64,000 nt of DNA from Membranipora membranacea (Eukaryota; Bryozoa; Gymnolaemata; Cheilostomatida; Membraniporidae). The translations under genes and the position numbers were made by a program. Below are positions 50,433 to 62,655 of the stretch, in pieces (position 1 is the stretch's first letter; every line of letters starts with the position of its first letter). Location: NCBI GenBank assembly GCA_914767715.1, contig OU612073.1:12274001-12338000 (forward strand). Reading direction: 5' to 3'. The notes below the pieces were generated by a model, which had not been told where the DNA came from, ran no database searches, and worked only from the letters and a program-made list of their open reading frames with translations.

Positions 50433-52532
50433 CTACTTTGAGCAAACAACACATAACAGATGGTTGCTGCTTGAGTAAGGTCCACAAAGTCCGATCGTTC
50501 CTGTTGTGCTGCAGTCTGGTTTGATCATGTAAAAGTGTGCGCCATTGTAATTGGTACTTTGCCCGGAAACATACTCGGGACTTTTATCCACGCACTCATA
50601 TGTAGTCGGGTGGGGGCTGCTATAATATCCAGACATCAGGTAACCTAAAAGTCAACATGTAGAGCAGACGGTAACTCATTTCAATAAATGGACTTGATGA
50701 TATATGTATATAAATTGGATGGAGCAATGCTAGGCAAGGTGATTTGGCTGCTCTGAGATGACTTCTATGATTGGTAAATTTGCTGAAACAACCAATTTGA
50801 GAAAATGATACATTTAAAGTCTAACCTTCATATTCTTCATTCCAGCCAGTTGGACATCTTGTCTTTGCGGGGTACATCATAACTGCAGTTCTTTGAGTGA
50901 GGCAACGAGCGCAAGGTACATTCTGATTAAGAGCTCCACTGGTGAACGCCCCTCCATTGAGACTAGATTCATATTCTACACCACTTATAATGCTGACTGT
51001 ACCCGATGTTGCATAGGAGTCATGGTCAGGGCTCAGAGGAAGGCACTGATAGTTCACTCCCCCTCCAGTCTTGCTAACATATGTCCCAGCAGCAAAACCT
51101 GAATATAAATTTCCACAAATGTTTTCCTTAGACCTTTTGATTAGGAATGTGCAAAAGCAGAACGACTCATCTACCTTGATGACAATATCCTGAGCAAGAA
51201 TGCTGTGATATGATATAATATGGCCCGGTTGAGTATGGAGCATGTAGTATGAACTATTTACTATTACAAAAGTGCCAATAACAGCCAACCCACCACCAGT
51301 TTACATATTTGCTCAATTTGCTGGAGCTTCCAGGATTGCTCATTTCCATAGCCTAACAGTAAGTGTTCCAAACTATATTGATCAAATCTGCTTGTTGCTT
51401 ATTGTTTGATTTTCATAGGAGAGCGATAGATTTGAGTTCCTTGAAATAGATTTTTAATTCCAGTGAATTCACCCTAGCGGTACTACTTATTTTCACCCCT
51501 GTATTGATGGACAATTAAGTGTGAATATCATTATGTTATGGTACAGGACTTGCTCACCTTCATAGATAAGAGCTGCTCCTCCAGCGCATGTTTTCCTCCC
51601 CCACCTTGTGTACACTGTGCCAGATTCTGAAGAGTTTCCAGGTGACCCTGCAGGGCCTGGTGCTCCAGCAGCACCTGGTGAACCGCGGTAGCCAGGGGAG
51701 CCTGCGGCACCTGTTCTTCCATCTGATCCATCACGACCATCTCTACCTACATTAGAAATGAGTGAGGTATGAATCAGGATGTGATAAGCAAGAGTAATGC
51801 TATAGATTTTATCTGGTCTTGAATCAAAATTGTCTACAGCAATTAATACATGGCAATAAACAAGTCTTACCTGGGGATCCTGCAATTCCATTAGAACCAG
51901 GACGCCCATCTCTTCCTGGTGCACCAGGCGCACCTGAAATTAGTAGAATATTCTATGACTGTCATGTATTGGGAGTTAGTTTTAGGTTAACTACACCTGG
52001 CCACACTTAGTGGGTTAAGTTCATAAAAATAATTGACTTGTAATCAACAAAAACGTAATCAACAAACAAGTGAAGAAGGAAGAACTAAATTGTATATTTT
52101 CTCACTTTAATCTAGCGCAGCTGTACTCTCTGTACAATGTGCATTATTAAATTTGCTGTCTGCTTGTTGTTATCCTGATTTGTTGAGTATTTTGTATTTA
52201 TTATGCCTATGTTACTTAATGTCAATTTATCACGGGAGACGGCGACGCCACAATTAGTCCCCATGCTGCCCTTGGACATGAACCTTGAATCTGAGCATAT
52301 AAGTACAATTTAGCAATGAATCCATAGACAAGACATTACTATTAGCAAGGAGTAACAGCCCCTATTACTCCTGTTACTCCTTGCTATTATCCTATGTGTT
52401 GGCTCTGATTGGTGGGTGGGTCTTATCCCCAGTCCCACCCACCAATCAGAGCCAACACATTGGCTACATTACTATAGCAAAATGAAGTGAGATGAAAATT
52501 ACCTTCTCTTCCTGTAAGCAGTGAACGGAGAT
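50433..52532 (-). pseudogene. Short-chain collagen copy 3, 5'-truncated (exons 4-8 only)
   Basis: Exons 52532-52503, 51933-51871, 51746-51558, 51098-50826 and 50644-50433 match exons 4-8 of copies 1 and 2 with intact phases and splice sites. The duplication ends at about 52644, so the start codon, signal peptide and coiled-coil exons are absent. Coding sequence that remains is undamaged (GPAGSPGNSS, VSKTGGG, YYSSPHP variants), which suggests either recent truncation or use of another upstream exon. Without a signal peptide it should not be secreted as collagen. Confidence 0.8.
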
Positions 52533-52644
52533 CTACAAAAAAAGAAACAATTACATGAATTATATTCTATAGACATTCTATAGGAATGTTAACTCTAGCT
52601 GAATTGGTAAACAGGGTATATCGGTCAGCCAGTCCTGACTATAC

Positions 52645-53483
52645 ACACTCATAAATTTTGGTTTAATATTGAAACTTTTTACATACCACGGTGGTTTCGC
52701 CCCAACGGGTGCCACCGTGGTTTCAATGCAGTATCAAACTTAATTGGTACTGTATTGTATTTAATCGCACGGTGGTTTCATTTTAATGCTAGGTCATCAT
52801 TGTACCCAGTCCAGGCTAGTCAATGGCCCAATGTAAACAAATGCACAATAGTACTAATATAATCGCACGGTGGTTTCAAAACTGTCTCAATTGCTAATTA
52901 TGTGTATACACTAATTGATGTTCTATAATCGCACGGTAGTTTCATTTTGATACTAGTTCATAATTGAAACTAAAATACTGTGTGTTGATTAGAAACCAAC
53001 AAATGTGTAATGTAATAACACTGGTTTCATAAGGATTACAAAGAATGGTCACTCCAATAGTATCGTGGTTTCACTACCAAACCACTCTTGAGTGTAATTT
53101 GTTAGGCTGGAGGTTTCAGAGTAACTTTCTATATGATGTGTTCGAGTCAAGTAGGAGATGATTGAGACCTCGATTTGTCTGTTTACTTTTCTGCTTCCAT
53201 GTAGTGCAAAATATTATACGATAAATTATTTGTAGTTCACACTTGCTTTATTTTTTATCAAAATTGAGTATGAATATGAAAAGAAAGAAGTAAAAATAAG
53301 AGATTTCGTAACAAAAGAAGGTATTTTAGGGCTATAAAATGTATAAAAACAATGCCTGAGTAAAAAATACAACTGCTGGTTAGCAGCCATTTTGGGAATA
53401 AAATTTGTGTATTATGTGAGAAAATTCGGATTAAAAAATTTAAAAGTGGATTATAAAAAATATTTAAAATGTTAGATTTTTAA
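52645..53483. other. Gap between unit 3 and the SAM-like gene
   Basis: The first 480 bp carry an irregular cluster of a CACGGTGGTTTC-like motif, listed separately. The rest, to the stop codon of the minus-strand gene, is AT-rich with no recognised feature. Confidence 0.5.
52687..53120. repeat. Cluster of CACGGTGGTTTCA-like motifs
   Basis: ACGGTGGTTTC or close variants occur near 52688, 52713, 52768, 52865 and 52930 (three of them inside an aatcgcacggt context). Weaker matches lie near 53021 and 53063 (cgtggtttcac). Spacing is irregular, about 25-97 bp, and the intervening sequence differs, so this is neither a satellite nor a CRISPR array. Confidence 0.6.
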
Positions 53484-56400
53484 TTAGATGGATTCTCTCA
53501 TTACACGGCACGCCGCATCTCTCGCACGTTGGCCCAGATTTACTCTTTTTTTATAAATGATCCGACAAAATTTGTCAAGTACTCCATAAAAAGATTTTAT
53601 GCTGTCTGGGTATTCGATGTTACATACCCAGAACAGCATAAACAACAGCCGGACTGCCTCGGCCATGGTCCTTGCCTTGAGGACTGAGCCTCCAGGCACC
53701 ACAACAGAGACCTTCCGGCTGAAGTATGTGAGCACTGGCACTTTAGTGCACAGCGCACTGCTGACAGGGTCAGCCTCCAAGATCAAGTCTGTCTCCGGCT
53801 TTGCCTTCTGGCTCAGAAACTTCACCATCGTTATGAGATTCTCTAAAAGATAGAAGATTGCAAAAGATAATCTCACAATAATTTTGACAATTGTTAAAAT
53901 GTCTGTATAAATCTTGCACTGAAATGCTATTTTCAGCTATGTTTAATATTGTCAATTAGAAGCTAACCGGCTGGGGGGAAGAGATACCACAAATTGTAAA
54001 TGTCTATCTGCTCTACCCTGATGCGGGGAATTTACCAGCCAAATGAATATAACTTATAGATTGATGTGGTTGATGGGAGCAACTACAATGCCTCAGGGGA
54101 TGCCACAATTTTTCTAGAAACAGGTACTATGGAGGGATGGCATTGAGACAGCGAGATATATAACTGTGTGGGTGAGATACGGCATTGAAATGTCTGGTGG
54201 CAATGGTGTTATCATTGATTTGCAGCCAGCAATTCATATTTTTTGTAACTCAATCAATCTTGATCCAATTAAGAATGAGAAAACTACAATAGGTTCAGCT
54301 GCTTGTTGTGATAAATTTGGTGGTATTGATCACTGCATTTTTCAGTTATAGTGCAAAAAATCATCAGATTGTTCATGACAAGCTGCTAAGTCTACTGCAA
54401 TTCTTGAACTCGTAATCACAGATTGAAATTGAACCGGTTATCATCAAAGATCTGAACTGCGGACTGCAAATACATTTCTAGTACACAAATTGATATCACT
54501 ACATATCCCACGTTGTACTCAAATGTTGTGCTTGGTAAAGTATCATGTCAAGGTTTAATACTAATATGGCTATCGCATCTCAACATTCATAGACGATTGA
54601 GCAGCAGTCGTCCTAAACACTTTGATTCGATTTATTGGTAGGCTGCAACTAGATTGAGTACACTAAGTTTTCACTTTAAGGAAAACATTGGCTTACCTGC
54701 AGTTTCAACTCTTTCTAGCCACTTTTCCACGAATCCTGTAAACTCCTCGAAGTCGACGGTGGGGAGAATGCGCCCAAATTCTTTATGTATCTAGAATTAA
54801 AAGGAAGTCTAGTCACAAGTCATAACATAACTAACTCAGTTTAATCACTGGAAAACTATTGAGAAATAGTGGCTGCATATCAAGTGGTATCATATTGACA
54901 TTTGGCTGTCATCAACTGACTAGGGATTTGAAGCTTTGAGGTTACTTGGCAACTGATCATTTGGATGTTTTTTTTTTTCTTCATATTCAATTGGGAGTTG
55001 GCCCCTCATGTTATGGGAGAAGACAACTCTAGTATTGCTTTAGAAGAGTATACATTTTGAACACATCATTATTGGGGTATATCATATCGGAGATTTAACA
55101 TATTGATAATGGATGATGTTATTCAGAGTGATGTAAGTGGATGAACTTAAGTGTGCTAACATTCTACGGAGGGTACTAATTGTCTCCAACAGGTATCACC
55201 AAACAACAAAATCAAAATCAATCAAACATTGATGAAACTCATGAAGAAACGAACAACAGCTAGAAGCATCCCTTGCATCACATAGAAAAAAACTATTCAG
55301 GTTGAGACACAAGATAGACAGAAGCCTTATTAGATTTTAACTAAGTAGCATGATTTGATAATCACATATATGGCCACGGGAGTACTCAAATCCTGTAATA
55401 TTCGCAGCAAAAGCTGCGCTATTTTATGCTGAACTGAGTATATTCTGGTAAGAATTCTCGATATAACATGTTTACCTCTATCGGATTCCGCATGAAGAGA
55501 GGAAACTTTTCGAAAACATCTGTCACCGTGATGTTAGGTTCTGTGGTGACCCATCGTCTGCGCTCATTAAATGTGCTTTCCATCTGTTTTTCCTCAGCTG
55601 TACTATATTCGGGGCTGGCTTGCATCTCCTCAACTGTTGAATATCAAGGTAGAAAATAGATTGGCATTGCCACATAAACTACGATTACTATGGTGGACAG
55701 AAATGTGCACACAATCAGCCAATAATGGAGCAAAGATTTAATCGTTCTGATTTTATTGCATACGATGCATTTGAGTCTTAAGACAAAATACAAACATCGG
55801 TCTTTACTCTTTGATTTCCCCAGTCACAAATTCGATTCGATCAATTGCAGGCTGATTGTGTGCACATTTCCTATACCACCGTAAACTAAGTTAAACAATT
55901 TGTTTGAACATGGCTAAGGTTAAAAGATAAGTGTGATGGTATATTCACACTATAGAATGTGCTTCCTTGCAAAACATCGGACTTACTTGCAATCCTGTAG
56001 TCGTCCACATCCATCACATTCTCATCAATTGCTACAGGGTTATTTCCTCTGGTTTTTGGTGATGCAGGTAGCCTCTTCCTGTGCTTCCTGTTTTTAAACA
56101 GGAAGTGCAGCACCCCATCCTGACGAGGAAATTCCCTGAAGAGACTTTCCTACAAAGAAATAAAATGCCGTGTCAAAATAAATCAGAAGAGAAACTAAAT
56201 GAATAACCATTCAGGTTAGGAGAACCAATTAAACTGTGATAAAGAAATGCATATTTGGCTGCATAATAATATACAGGGAGGCAATTAAATCATTCTGTTT
56301 ACATATATGTCAATAGTGACAAAAGTAAAATTAAAATTGCACAGCAGTAGTTTTCTCCCCTCTGACTTCTTATAGACAACTCCTATCAGTTGTCGTGATA

Positions 56401-59400
56401 GTGCATTGTTTACATTTGTCACTGAACATAACTTATCATCTTAACTCAACTTACATGGCCAGACCTTGATGGATGTTTGTCACTCAGACATGGGAAGAAT
56501 TCAACTAATTTCCGGGCAAGCACAGACTTCACCATTTTGTCGATCAAACTGTAAGAAATGAAGTAGGAGTTATGCTTGTAAGTTTGAAAGTGATTGAGAA
56601 TCTCAAAACACAAGGTAGTAGAAACACCCAAGGTGCTGAAAGTTGGGACAATCCACTTGTTAGATTGCTCACCCAATAGGTCCCTTACTAACTACTGCAA
56701 TTAATCTCCTGACAGTGGATAATAAGCTTGCTAACCAATTGCACTAGACCACATTGAGCTTGATTCTATCCAAAAACAATTCTGATTAACTGGTATAATA
56801 TACATAAAATATAAAGATATATATACATATATATTTCATGTTGATAATAAGGTAATAGATATTGGTCGCTTGCTCTACGATTTGTTTTGCACTTTTCGTG
56901 GTTTCCAATAAATTCAAATTACAACAGAACTTTCTGATTGTCTACTGTCTACCTAAAAATTTACTCATGAAACTAAGTGGTACTTGTGCAGGTTTTAGCG
57001 GTGGAAGGCATTACTTGAGAACCACATATTTCCTTTTGTTATAATATCCACTCACTATGTGCCGAATCTGTTATACACTTGGTTCTCCACATAAGCTGCT
57101 GATTGGTTGAGAACGTGACGCTTCTCCCAGCTCGGCATCTCTTCCGATTTGGCGATATCCCTCAGCTTTTGCAGCTCCAAGTTAACAATGACGGGATCGA
57201 GAATGCTTTTGAAGTCTAATCGGAGACTGGAACACTGTAACAAAATCCCCATGATACTTGAGAAGACCAAAAATGAAAATAAAGAATTGGCGAATCAAAT
57301 CTCAGTGGTATAATGAAGGAATCAGGTTTTTAGTGACACTCTAGAGTTCTTAGCCTAATTTAGAAAGGTTTATCAACAGGAAGTGGCAAAGATTCCACTG
57401 ATTTCAATTCAAAAGTTGAGATGGAAGGTACTAAAAGGGTACTATTTTGTATATACTATCATTATAGTAGTAACTTTCTAGTGCCTTCACATATCAACTT
57501 TAAGCGAAAATGGGTTTTCTAAATTAGACTGAGAATTCGAGAATGATACCAAAAATGTGATTTCTTAACAATAACTTTATCTCATGCAGTTTCTATTGCA
57601 CAATCTACGAAATTTGAAATGATAAGTTCAGTAAAAATCCTTTATGCATAGGCACAATATGATTGCTTGTATACTAGAGTAACAACAGCTACACAGGCAG
57701 TGCACAGGTTGGAACCCTGCACTGACAGTCAATATCGAATATATATTTATTCACTCACACCACAGCTTAAACAATATGATAATGAGCGAGCATAAGAAAA
57801 ATGGAATTAGCAACACCTGTGACTATCTTCATAAGTTATTGTTTTTTTCTCAACGAAAACAGAACAAAATACTACTTACAAACTGTGAGAGCAGGAAAGA
57901 GTCAGGTTTTTTAGGTTCCTTTGGTGTACTGGGAGGAGTCTGACAAATCAGGGATGTCTTGGGCACCTTAGAAGTATGAGCTGCCTCAGTATTATGACTT
58001 TCGTTCGATGAGCACTGTAAGAAATACCACTTGCATTGAAGGTCTTTCAGAAAATATTACATTGATATATAATGAGAGGTTTATTTTGTCTGGAGTGTCT
58101 ATGCTTGACAATACGTTTATCTCGGCAAGAATCAAACTGTTCAGAGTTATCCCCTTAATGTCAAGGGGGAAACAACTTTATACAGATATTCATTGTAATG
58201 CTTCTTACACCCTCCCTGCTTGCATAAAACCATAATTGTGATTTGATGGACAAGGGGGTGTTGCTTGTAGCGCAGGAACTCAGCAGTAATAATGGATAAC
58301 CACCAATACATTGTAAACTAGACAATTTTTCCAAAATTTGAATACATGACATAAGTAAACAAATGTTGGGTGGATTCAAGACTTTTATCTCACCGTTGTT
58401 GTTGGAAGGTTGGTAACTTTTACTTTGCTTTCTGACTCCATGCTCCATGATGCTCTGTAATGTGTCAGTAGTGAGTTTGAGTCTGCTGAAGTGTTAGATT
58501 CTGATTTCATGTTGGGTCTGTTGAGAATACTTTCATTTGTCACCTACATCCAAACAAAATAATTTGTGTACTAACATATTGATGACACAGTATTTTTTTA
58601 GTTGCAAGCCTTGCTCGACCATCCTGATTGCTAGACTGGAGACACTTCATGGACAATTTAAAACTCAAAATATCATAAACTCCAATGGTATTAGCCTGAC
58701 CTGAGCACTGTCTCTTTGAAAACTGTTAAAGTAAAGACCCTGGAAAATGTTCTGGACACTGCCACTCGCCACATGTGGCATAAAAAATTTATATCGGTGT
58801 GTGTGCCACCAAAGGCAAACTGTTTAAATTGATCATTGACTATTGTAACTATATAAATGAGGTCGATTAGCTCTATGAATTTTACGACTGCTATTCACCC
58901 AGTCATAAATAATTTCCGAAATCGCCAAGGCTAATGAGCTAATAACTGTGAGAACATTTGATGCACCTGATATGAGATTGTAATTCACTTTGTACGAATG
59001 AATATTTTGTGACAAAAATATTCCATGTTGTTCATGTCATCAAATAGCCTCCCCCTGCTCTGAGTTGTGATCTAACAATCTCTAGTTCATCAGAAGCATG
59101 TTTGATCAATCAAATATATCAAGGGGTTTATTATGGTGCAAAATATATGTCACTTGAGTCAGATTGCAATATTTTCACAAACCAGCTTCAAATTCCGAAA
59201 TAGCACAGCTTTTTGTGGAATTGTTTTTCCGTGGCTATAAAATATGGACGACATGAACCTCGGCAAAATTACTTCAGGTGTATGTGGTGCACTTCTGTCA
59301 TACAGTTATTAATCAAAATCAACCATTGATCAATAACATGAAAATAGCACAAGTTACATACCTGCAAACCATTATCATCATCACTCTCATCGTCTTTCGT

Positions 59401-61590
59401 AAGATGTGGCATCTAAAACGAACCCAACAACATCCATCAAGTCAGCATGAATAGGGTTTCCAGAAAACAGAAGAATTTTTATTGACAGATATGTATCATC
59501 TTCTGTCATTGTGTATCAGTTACTGTAGTGGCAGAGACCGATGACAAAAGTGTATATAACGCTTGGTCAAATCAGGCTTGGGGAGTCAACAAACTTTTGG
59601 ACCAACAGTGATTGATGTCATCCACTAAGTTGATCAAATGCTAGAGATTATGTTAAGTCTTCACAAAACAGGCAAATTTTGATGGCTGATTGACTCCTTG
59701 TGTTTCGTTTACAATCAATTTAAAGTCAGAACAGTTTTCCAGCCATACAGATGTTTTACTCATCATAATGGGTCATTCACTCACCATTGGGGTTGAAGTG
59801 CTCAGTCGTTTTGATTGAGGACCACTCGGTGTCAAAGTCGGTGAGCTAGTTCTTTTTTGTAAGACAGTGGAAGTCTGTTAAAGGAAGATTTAGATGGTTA
59901 GAGCTTCACATCAACAAAGAGTGTAACAGCTTAAAAGTGCCTGCTTGTTCAGTCATGGCCACATTTCCAATCATTCATATCATTGATCTACTGGTGATTG
60001 TGAGTTGACAAACTTGTTGGATAGGCTCATAGCCATATGGAGTTACAAGCATGTATACTTTGCCACTTTCTATGATCATAGACATTGGCAATGTATACAT
60101 GCTTGTAACTCAGGTGCCTATGGATAAGCTTCTCCAGCATGTTAATTCAAGAAAAGTTTCACCTTATACTTATGGAAAGAAATGAGCCAAGAAAATGTCT
60201 GTACGGTAGGCTACTATTACAGTACAGGCAACTGTGCATGTCAATTCCACACTGTGAAGTTCAAGCTGTTAACATAGTAGCCTGCATGACAAGCCATAAT
60301 CAAAGGGTTGTACCCAATGAACTAAGTTTAGTTCATTGGTGTACCTAACTGCTTGACAAATAGCACTGGTTGTCAGGAAAATCCCCGTTGTCATTGACTA
60401 TCCACACATGGAAATCCCAAATAGTTATGTTCAAGGTAGTTTCAGTTTGTATGGAAAGTGAAACTACCACTTAAATCATTTTGGTGCCTTTTTTTAAAAG
60501 AGAGTCATGACCAATTGTGAGAGCTTTTTGTTCTAAGGAACCAATTAGCAGGATGTATCAACTATTGAACTAATCAGAGTAGTGTTTAGTGAGCAATAAT
60601 TTCAGACAATACTACAGTTACAGACGAGGAACCTAAGGAGTTGCACTGATAATAAATTAAAGAAGGTGAGTAAGATGAACTAGTATGATTATTTTACTTG
60701 GAGCATTCAAACAGATGAAAGAAATGTGAACAGTTGCGCCTTATTTAACATTGATTCATGGCATGAACTTGCTTGAACTGTAGCTGTTTGTTGCACTGGC
60801 AAATGAATTAAACACCCACCATGAAAAAATGACATCTATTCCACAGGTCTACTACAAAACCTGGGATTTTGGAGTAGACCTGTGACCTATTAATTTATAG
60901 AGGTATAATATATGTATATATATTTCCAACAAACATCAGTCGGAAGTTATTCTTTACTCAAGTTGTTACTCCTTGGTTAGATCAATGGTTAGATTGGCAA
61001 GTAGGCCTTATTATGAAAAAAAAATTAACCCATACCTGTAGTGACTTGTAGTAGCTCCGCAGCTCTACTAATACTGAATAGTCAGAAGTAAACATGTTTA
61101 GATCTTGATAATCCAGCTTTCGGAATACTTCAACTGAGTTTATTTTGTGCTCTACAATTAACAGGAACATGATTAGCTTATCTTATCCACTATACTTATC
61201 CATGACATTTCTGCTGAGGGTCGCATCACAATGTCACTTCTGTGCTGGGGGTAGAATATAATGGTCGGTGGCTACTTAGGTGAAAACAGTCTGAAACTAA
61301 CATTGTATGCCTAGTACAGCAATCATTCACTCTTGCTGTGGAAATTTTTCTCATCAACTACTTATAAACAAGTTTTAAACCAGTAGGCTTTTTAAGTTAG
61401 GATAAATCTTTCTAATTCCAGAACCAATGAACTTCATTCCAAAACCTGATGAATTAAATACCGAAAATGCACAGTCATTGTTCTTACCTTGAGCTATGCT
61501 GACAACATTCTGCCCAAATTGATGAAGTATGTGTTCATCAAATTCAAAATCCTCCTCTAGTAATGTTGACATGGCTCCTGTTATGCTCAT
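53484..61590 (-). CDS. Uncharacterised protein with SAM-like N-terminus (SAMD3-like architecture)
   Basis: Twelve minus-strand exons join in frame to about 563 residues: 61590-61488, 61151-61036, 59874-59785, 59412-59362, 58543-58394, 58014-57880, 57234-57056, 56548-56455, 56149-55987, 55633-55476, 54790-54697, 53842-53484. Residues 10-70 are helical with a SAM-like pattern (FDEHILHQFG, EVFRKLDYQDLNMF). A Ser/Thr/Pro-rich linker with an acidic patch DDESDDDN follows. The second half is globular and basic (LARKLVEFFPCLSD, HFLFKNRKHRKRLP, ERRRWVTTEPNITVTDVFEKFP) and resembles large families of uncharacterised SAM-containing proteins in fish and corals. Function is unknown. It is head-to-head with a zinc-finger gene. 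The exon chain is convincing; the family label is tentative, and origin from an old mobile element is possible. Confidence 0.65.
60040..60111. repeat. 72-nt hairpin in intron of the SAM-like gene
   Basis: Perfect 19-bp arms, GAGTTACAAGCATGTATAC (60040-60058) and its complement (60093-60111), extend inward through TTTGCCA/TTGGCA with one mismatch, leaving a loop of about 18 nt that is itself palindromic. It is either a foldback element or a structured intronic RNA. Confidence 0.6.
60315..60338. repeat. Mini-foldback CAATGAACT...AGTTCATTG, copy d
   Basis: CAATGAACTAA and TTTAGTTCATTG form an almost spacerless palindrome, between two gTACC-type flanks, in an intron of the SAM-like gene. It has the same 9-bp arms as the foldbacks in the PRIM1 introns. 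Confidence 0.6.
60842..60884. repeat. Small inverted repeat in intron of the SAM-like gene
   Basis: The arms CACAGGTCTACT and AGTAGACCTGTG pair perfectly, and AAAA/TTTT pairing continues inward. Total length is 43 nt. No direct repeats were noticed around it. Confidence 0.55.
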
Positions 61591-61864
61591 CGTTGCAATG
61601 CGGGTGATGTAATGATTACACTTCTAGCAATGACTTAAACTATAAACAGTAACCAATTTTGTATGCTATTATTTCTTCACCTTAATCTCTATTGTAAAGG
61701 CTCTATCACATAAGTTCTAAGCAAAATATATTTTGCTCTAAAATTGTTATTACTTTTCTTTGAAGACTATTCTCTGCCACTGTTTGCTGTTCATGGTGTG
61801 AACAACTGATAGCATCTCTGAAGATAATTGAAGTTAAAGAAAGGATATTCTGTTGCAATAAACA
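61591..61864. promoter_or_regulatory. Compact bidirectional promoter region
   Basis: Only 274 bp separate the start codons of the minus-strand SAM-like gene and the plus-strand zinc-finger gene, so one short region probably serves both. No TATA box or strong known motif was recognised. Confidence 0.5.
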
Positions 61865-62576
61865 ATGGAGTCAGGTAAGTTGTTCTGAACCCGTTTGCTA
61901 TGCCTGCCTGCACACATTTCCATTTTGCTTGCAAATGTAGGCCTATTCCCTACCCTACCCTTCCCTACCCCAATGGATGTTGATAATATAATCTAATACA
62001 GCAATGTTTTGGCTATAAATCTATTACCTCTTCACCTTCGGAGATCGTCTCAGATGCAGATCCAATAGTTGAGAATTTTGTCTGAGATTCAAAGAATGTG
62101 ATGAAACTATAGGCTTAAAAATAACGAACATATATTAATTCCATGGATAATATCTAGTTTTTCAGTGCATAGTGAAATATGAAAAGAGCAACCATTAAGT
62201 TAAAAGACTGACCATTTTCTTCCAATTGTGGAAGAGCACAGTAAATTGTGCAGGTTGTTCATTTAGTTTTGCAGATTTGAATGAGTACTGATGTAGGTCC
62301 TTCCATTTGACCACCTATTAAAACTATGTGTGAAATGCCCTAATTACCCATTATTCCTATATCTTCAAGGATCTACTGATTAAGCAGACAATTTTACATG
62401 CTCTTTTCAAGTTCAGCCATATCATTTTTTTAGCTTCTGTCACCGAAAACCAAAGTGCGAGTCCACTGAAATGCTCATATTGTCATCTTCAGTTCAGGGA
62501 TCTTAGTGTGCGACGGTTGATGACTCATCTACGTGAGACACATCACAAGGGATACAGAGGTATTCCGGATCAGCTG
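61865..62576 (+). CDS. C2H2 zinc-finger protein, first two coding exons (partial)
   Basis: Exon 1 is 61865-61874 (ATG GAG TCA G, donor gtaagt); exon 2 is 62434-62576 (acceptor tttttttag, donor gtgagt), ending in phase 0. Together they encode about 51 residues: MES-ASVTENQ, then a single zinc finger KCSYCHLQF...RRLMTHLRETHH (C-x2-C-x14-H-x4-H), then KGYRGIPDQL. The rest lies beyond the window. A single N-terminal finger of this kind is seen in BED-like and other DNA-binding proteins; the full domain set cannot be told. Confidence 0.6.
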
Positions 62577-62655
62577 GTGAGTTATGATCCAAGTTACATA
62601 TTTATTAACAGTGACATATTACATACAATTTTCAAAGAGCGATATCATAATCACA

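Larger units (their letters stand above)
44037..52644. repeat. Tandem segmental duplication, unit 3
   Basis: It corresponds to about 14.44-22.90 kb of unit 1: PRIM1 exons 4-7 with the complete LINE, then a collagen gene that is cut after exon 4. Homology stops at cctgactatac, within the intron before collagen exon 3. It shares the LINE and first intron palindrome with unit 1, and the 165-bp intron insertion with unit 2. Confidence 0.85.

Noticed and set aside
52687-53120. CRISPR-like array
   Set aside because: The repeats are short and variable, spacers are unequal, and the surrounding genome is animal with introns.
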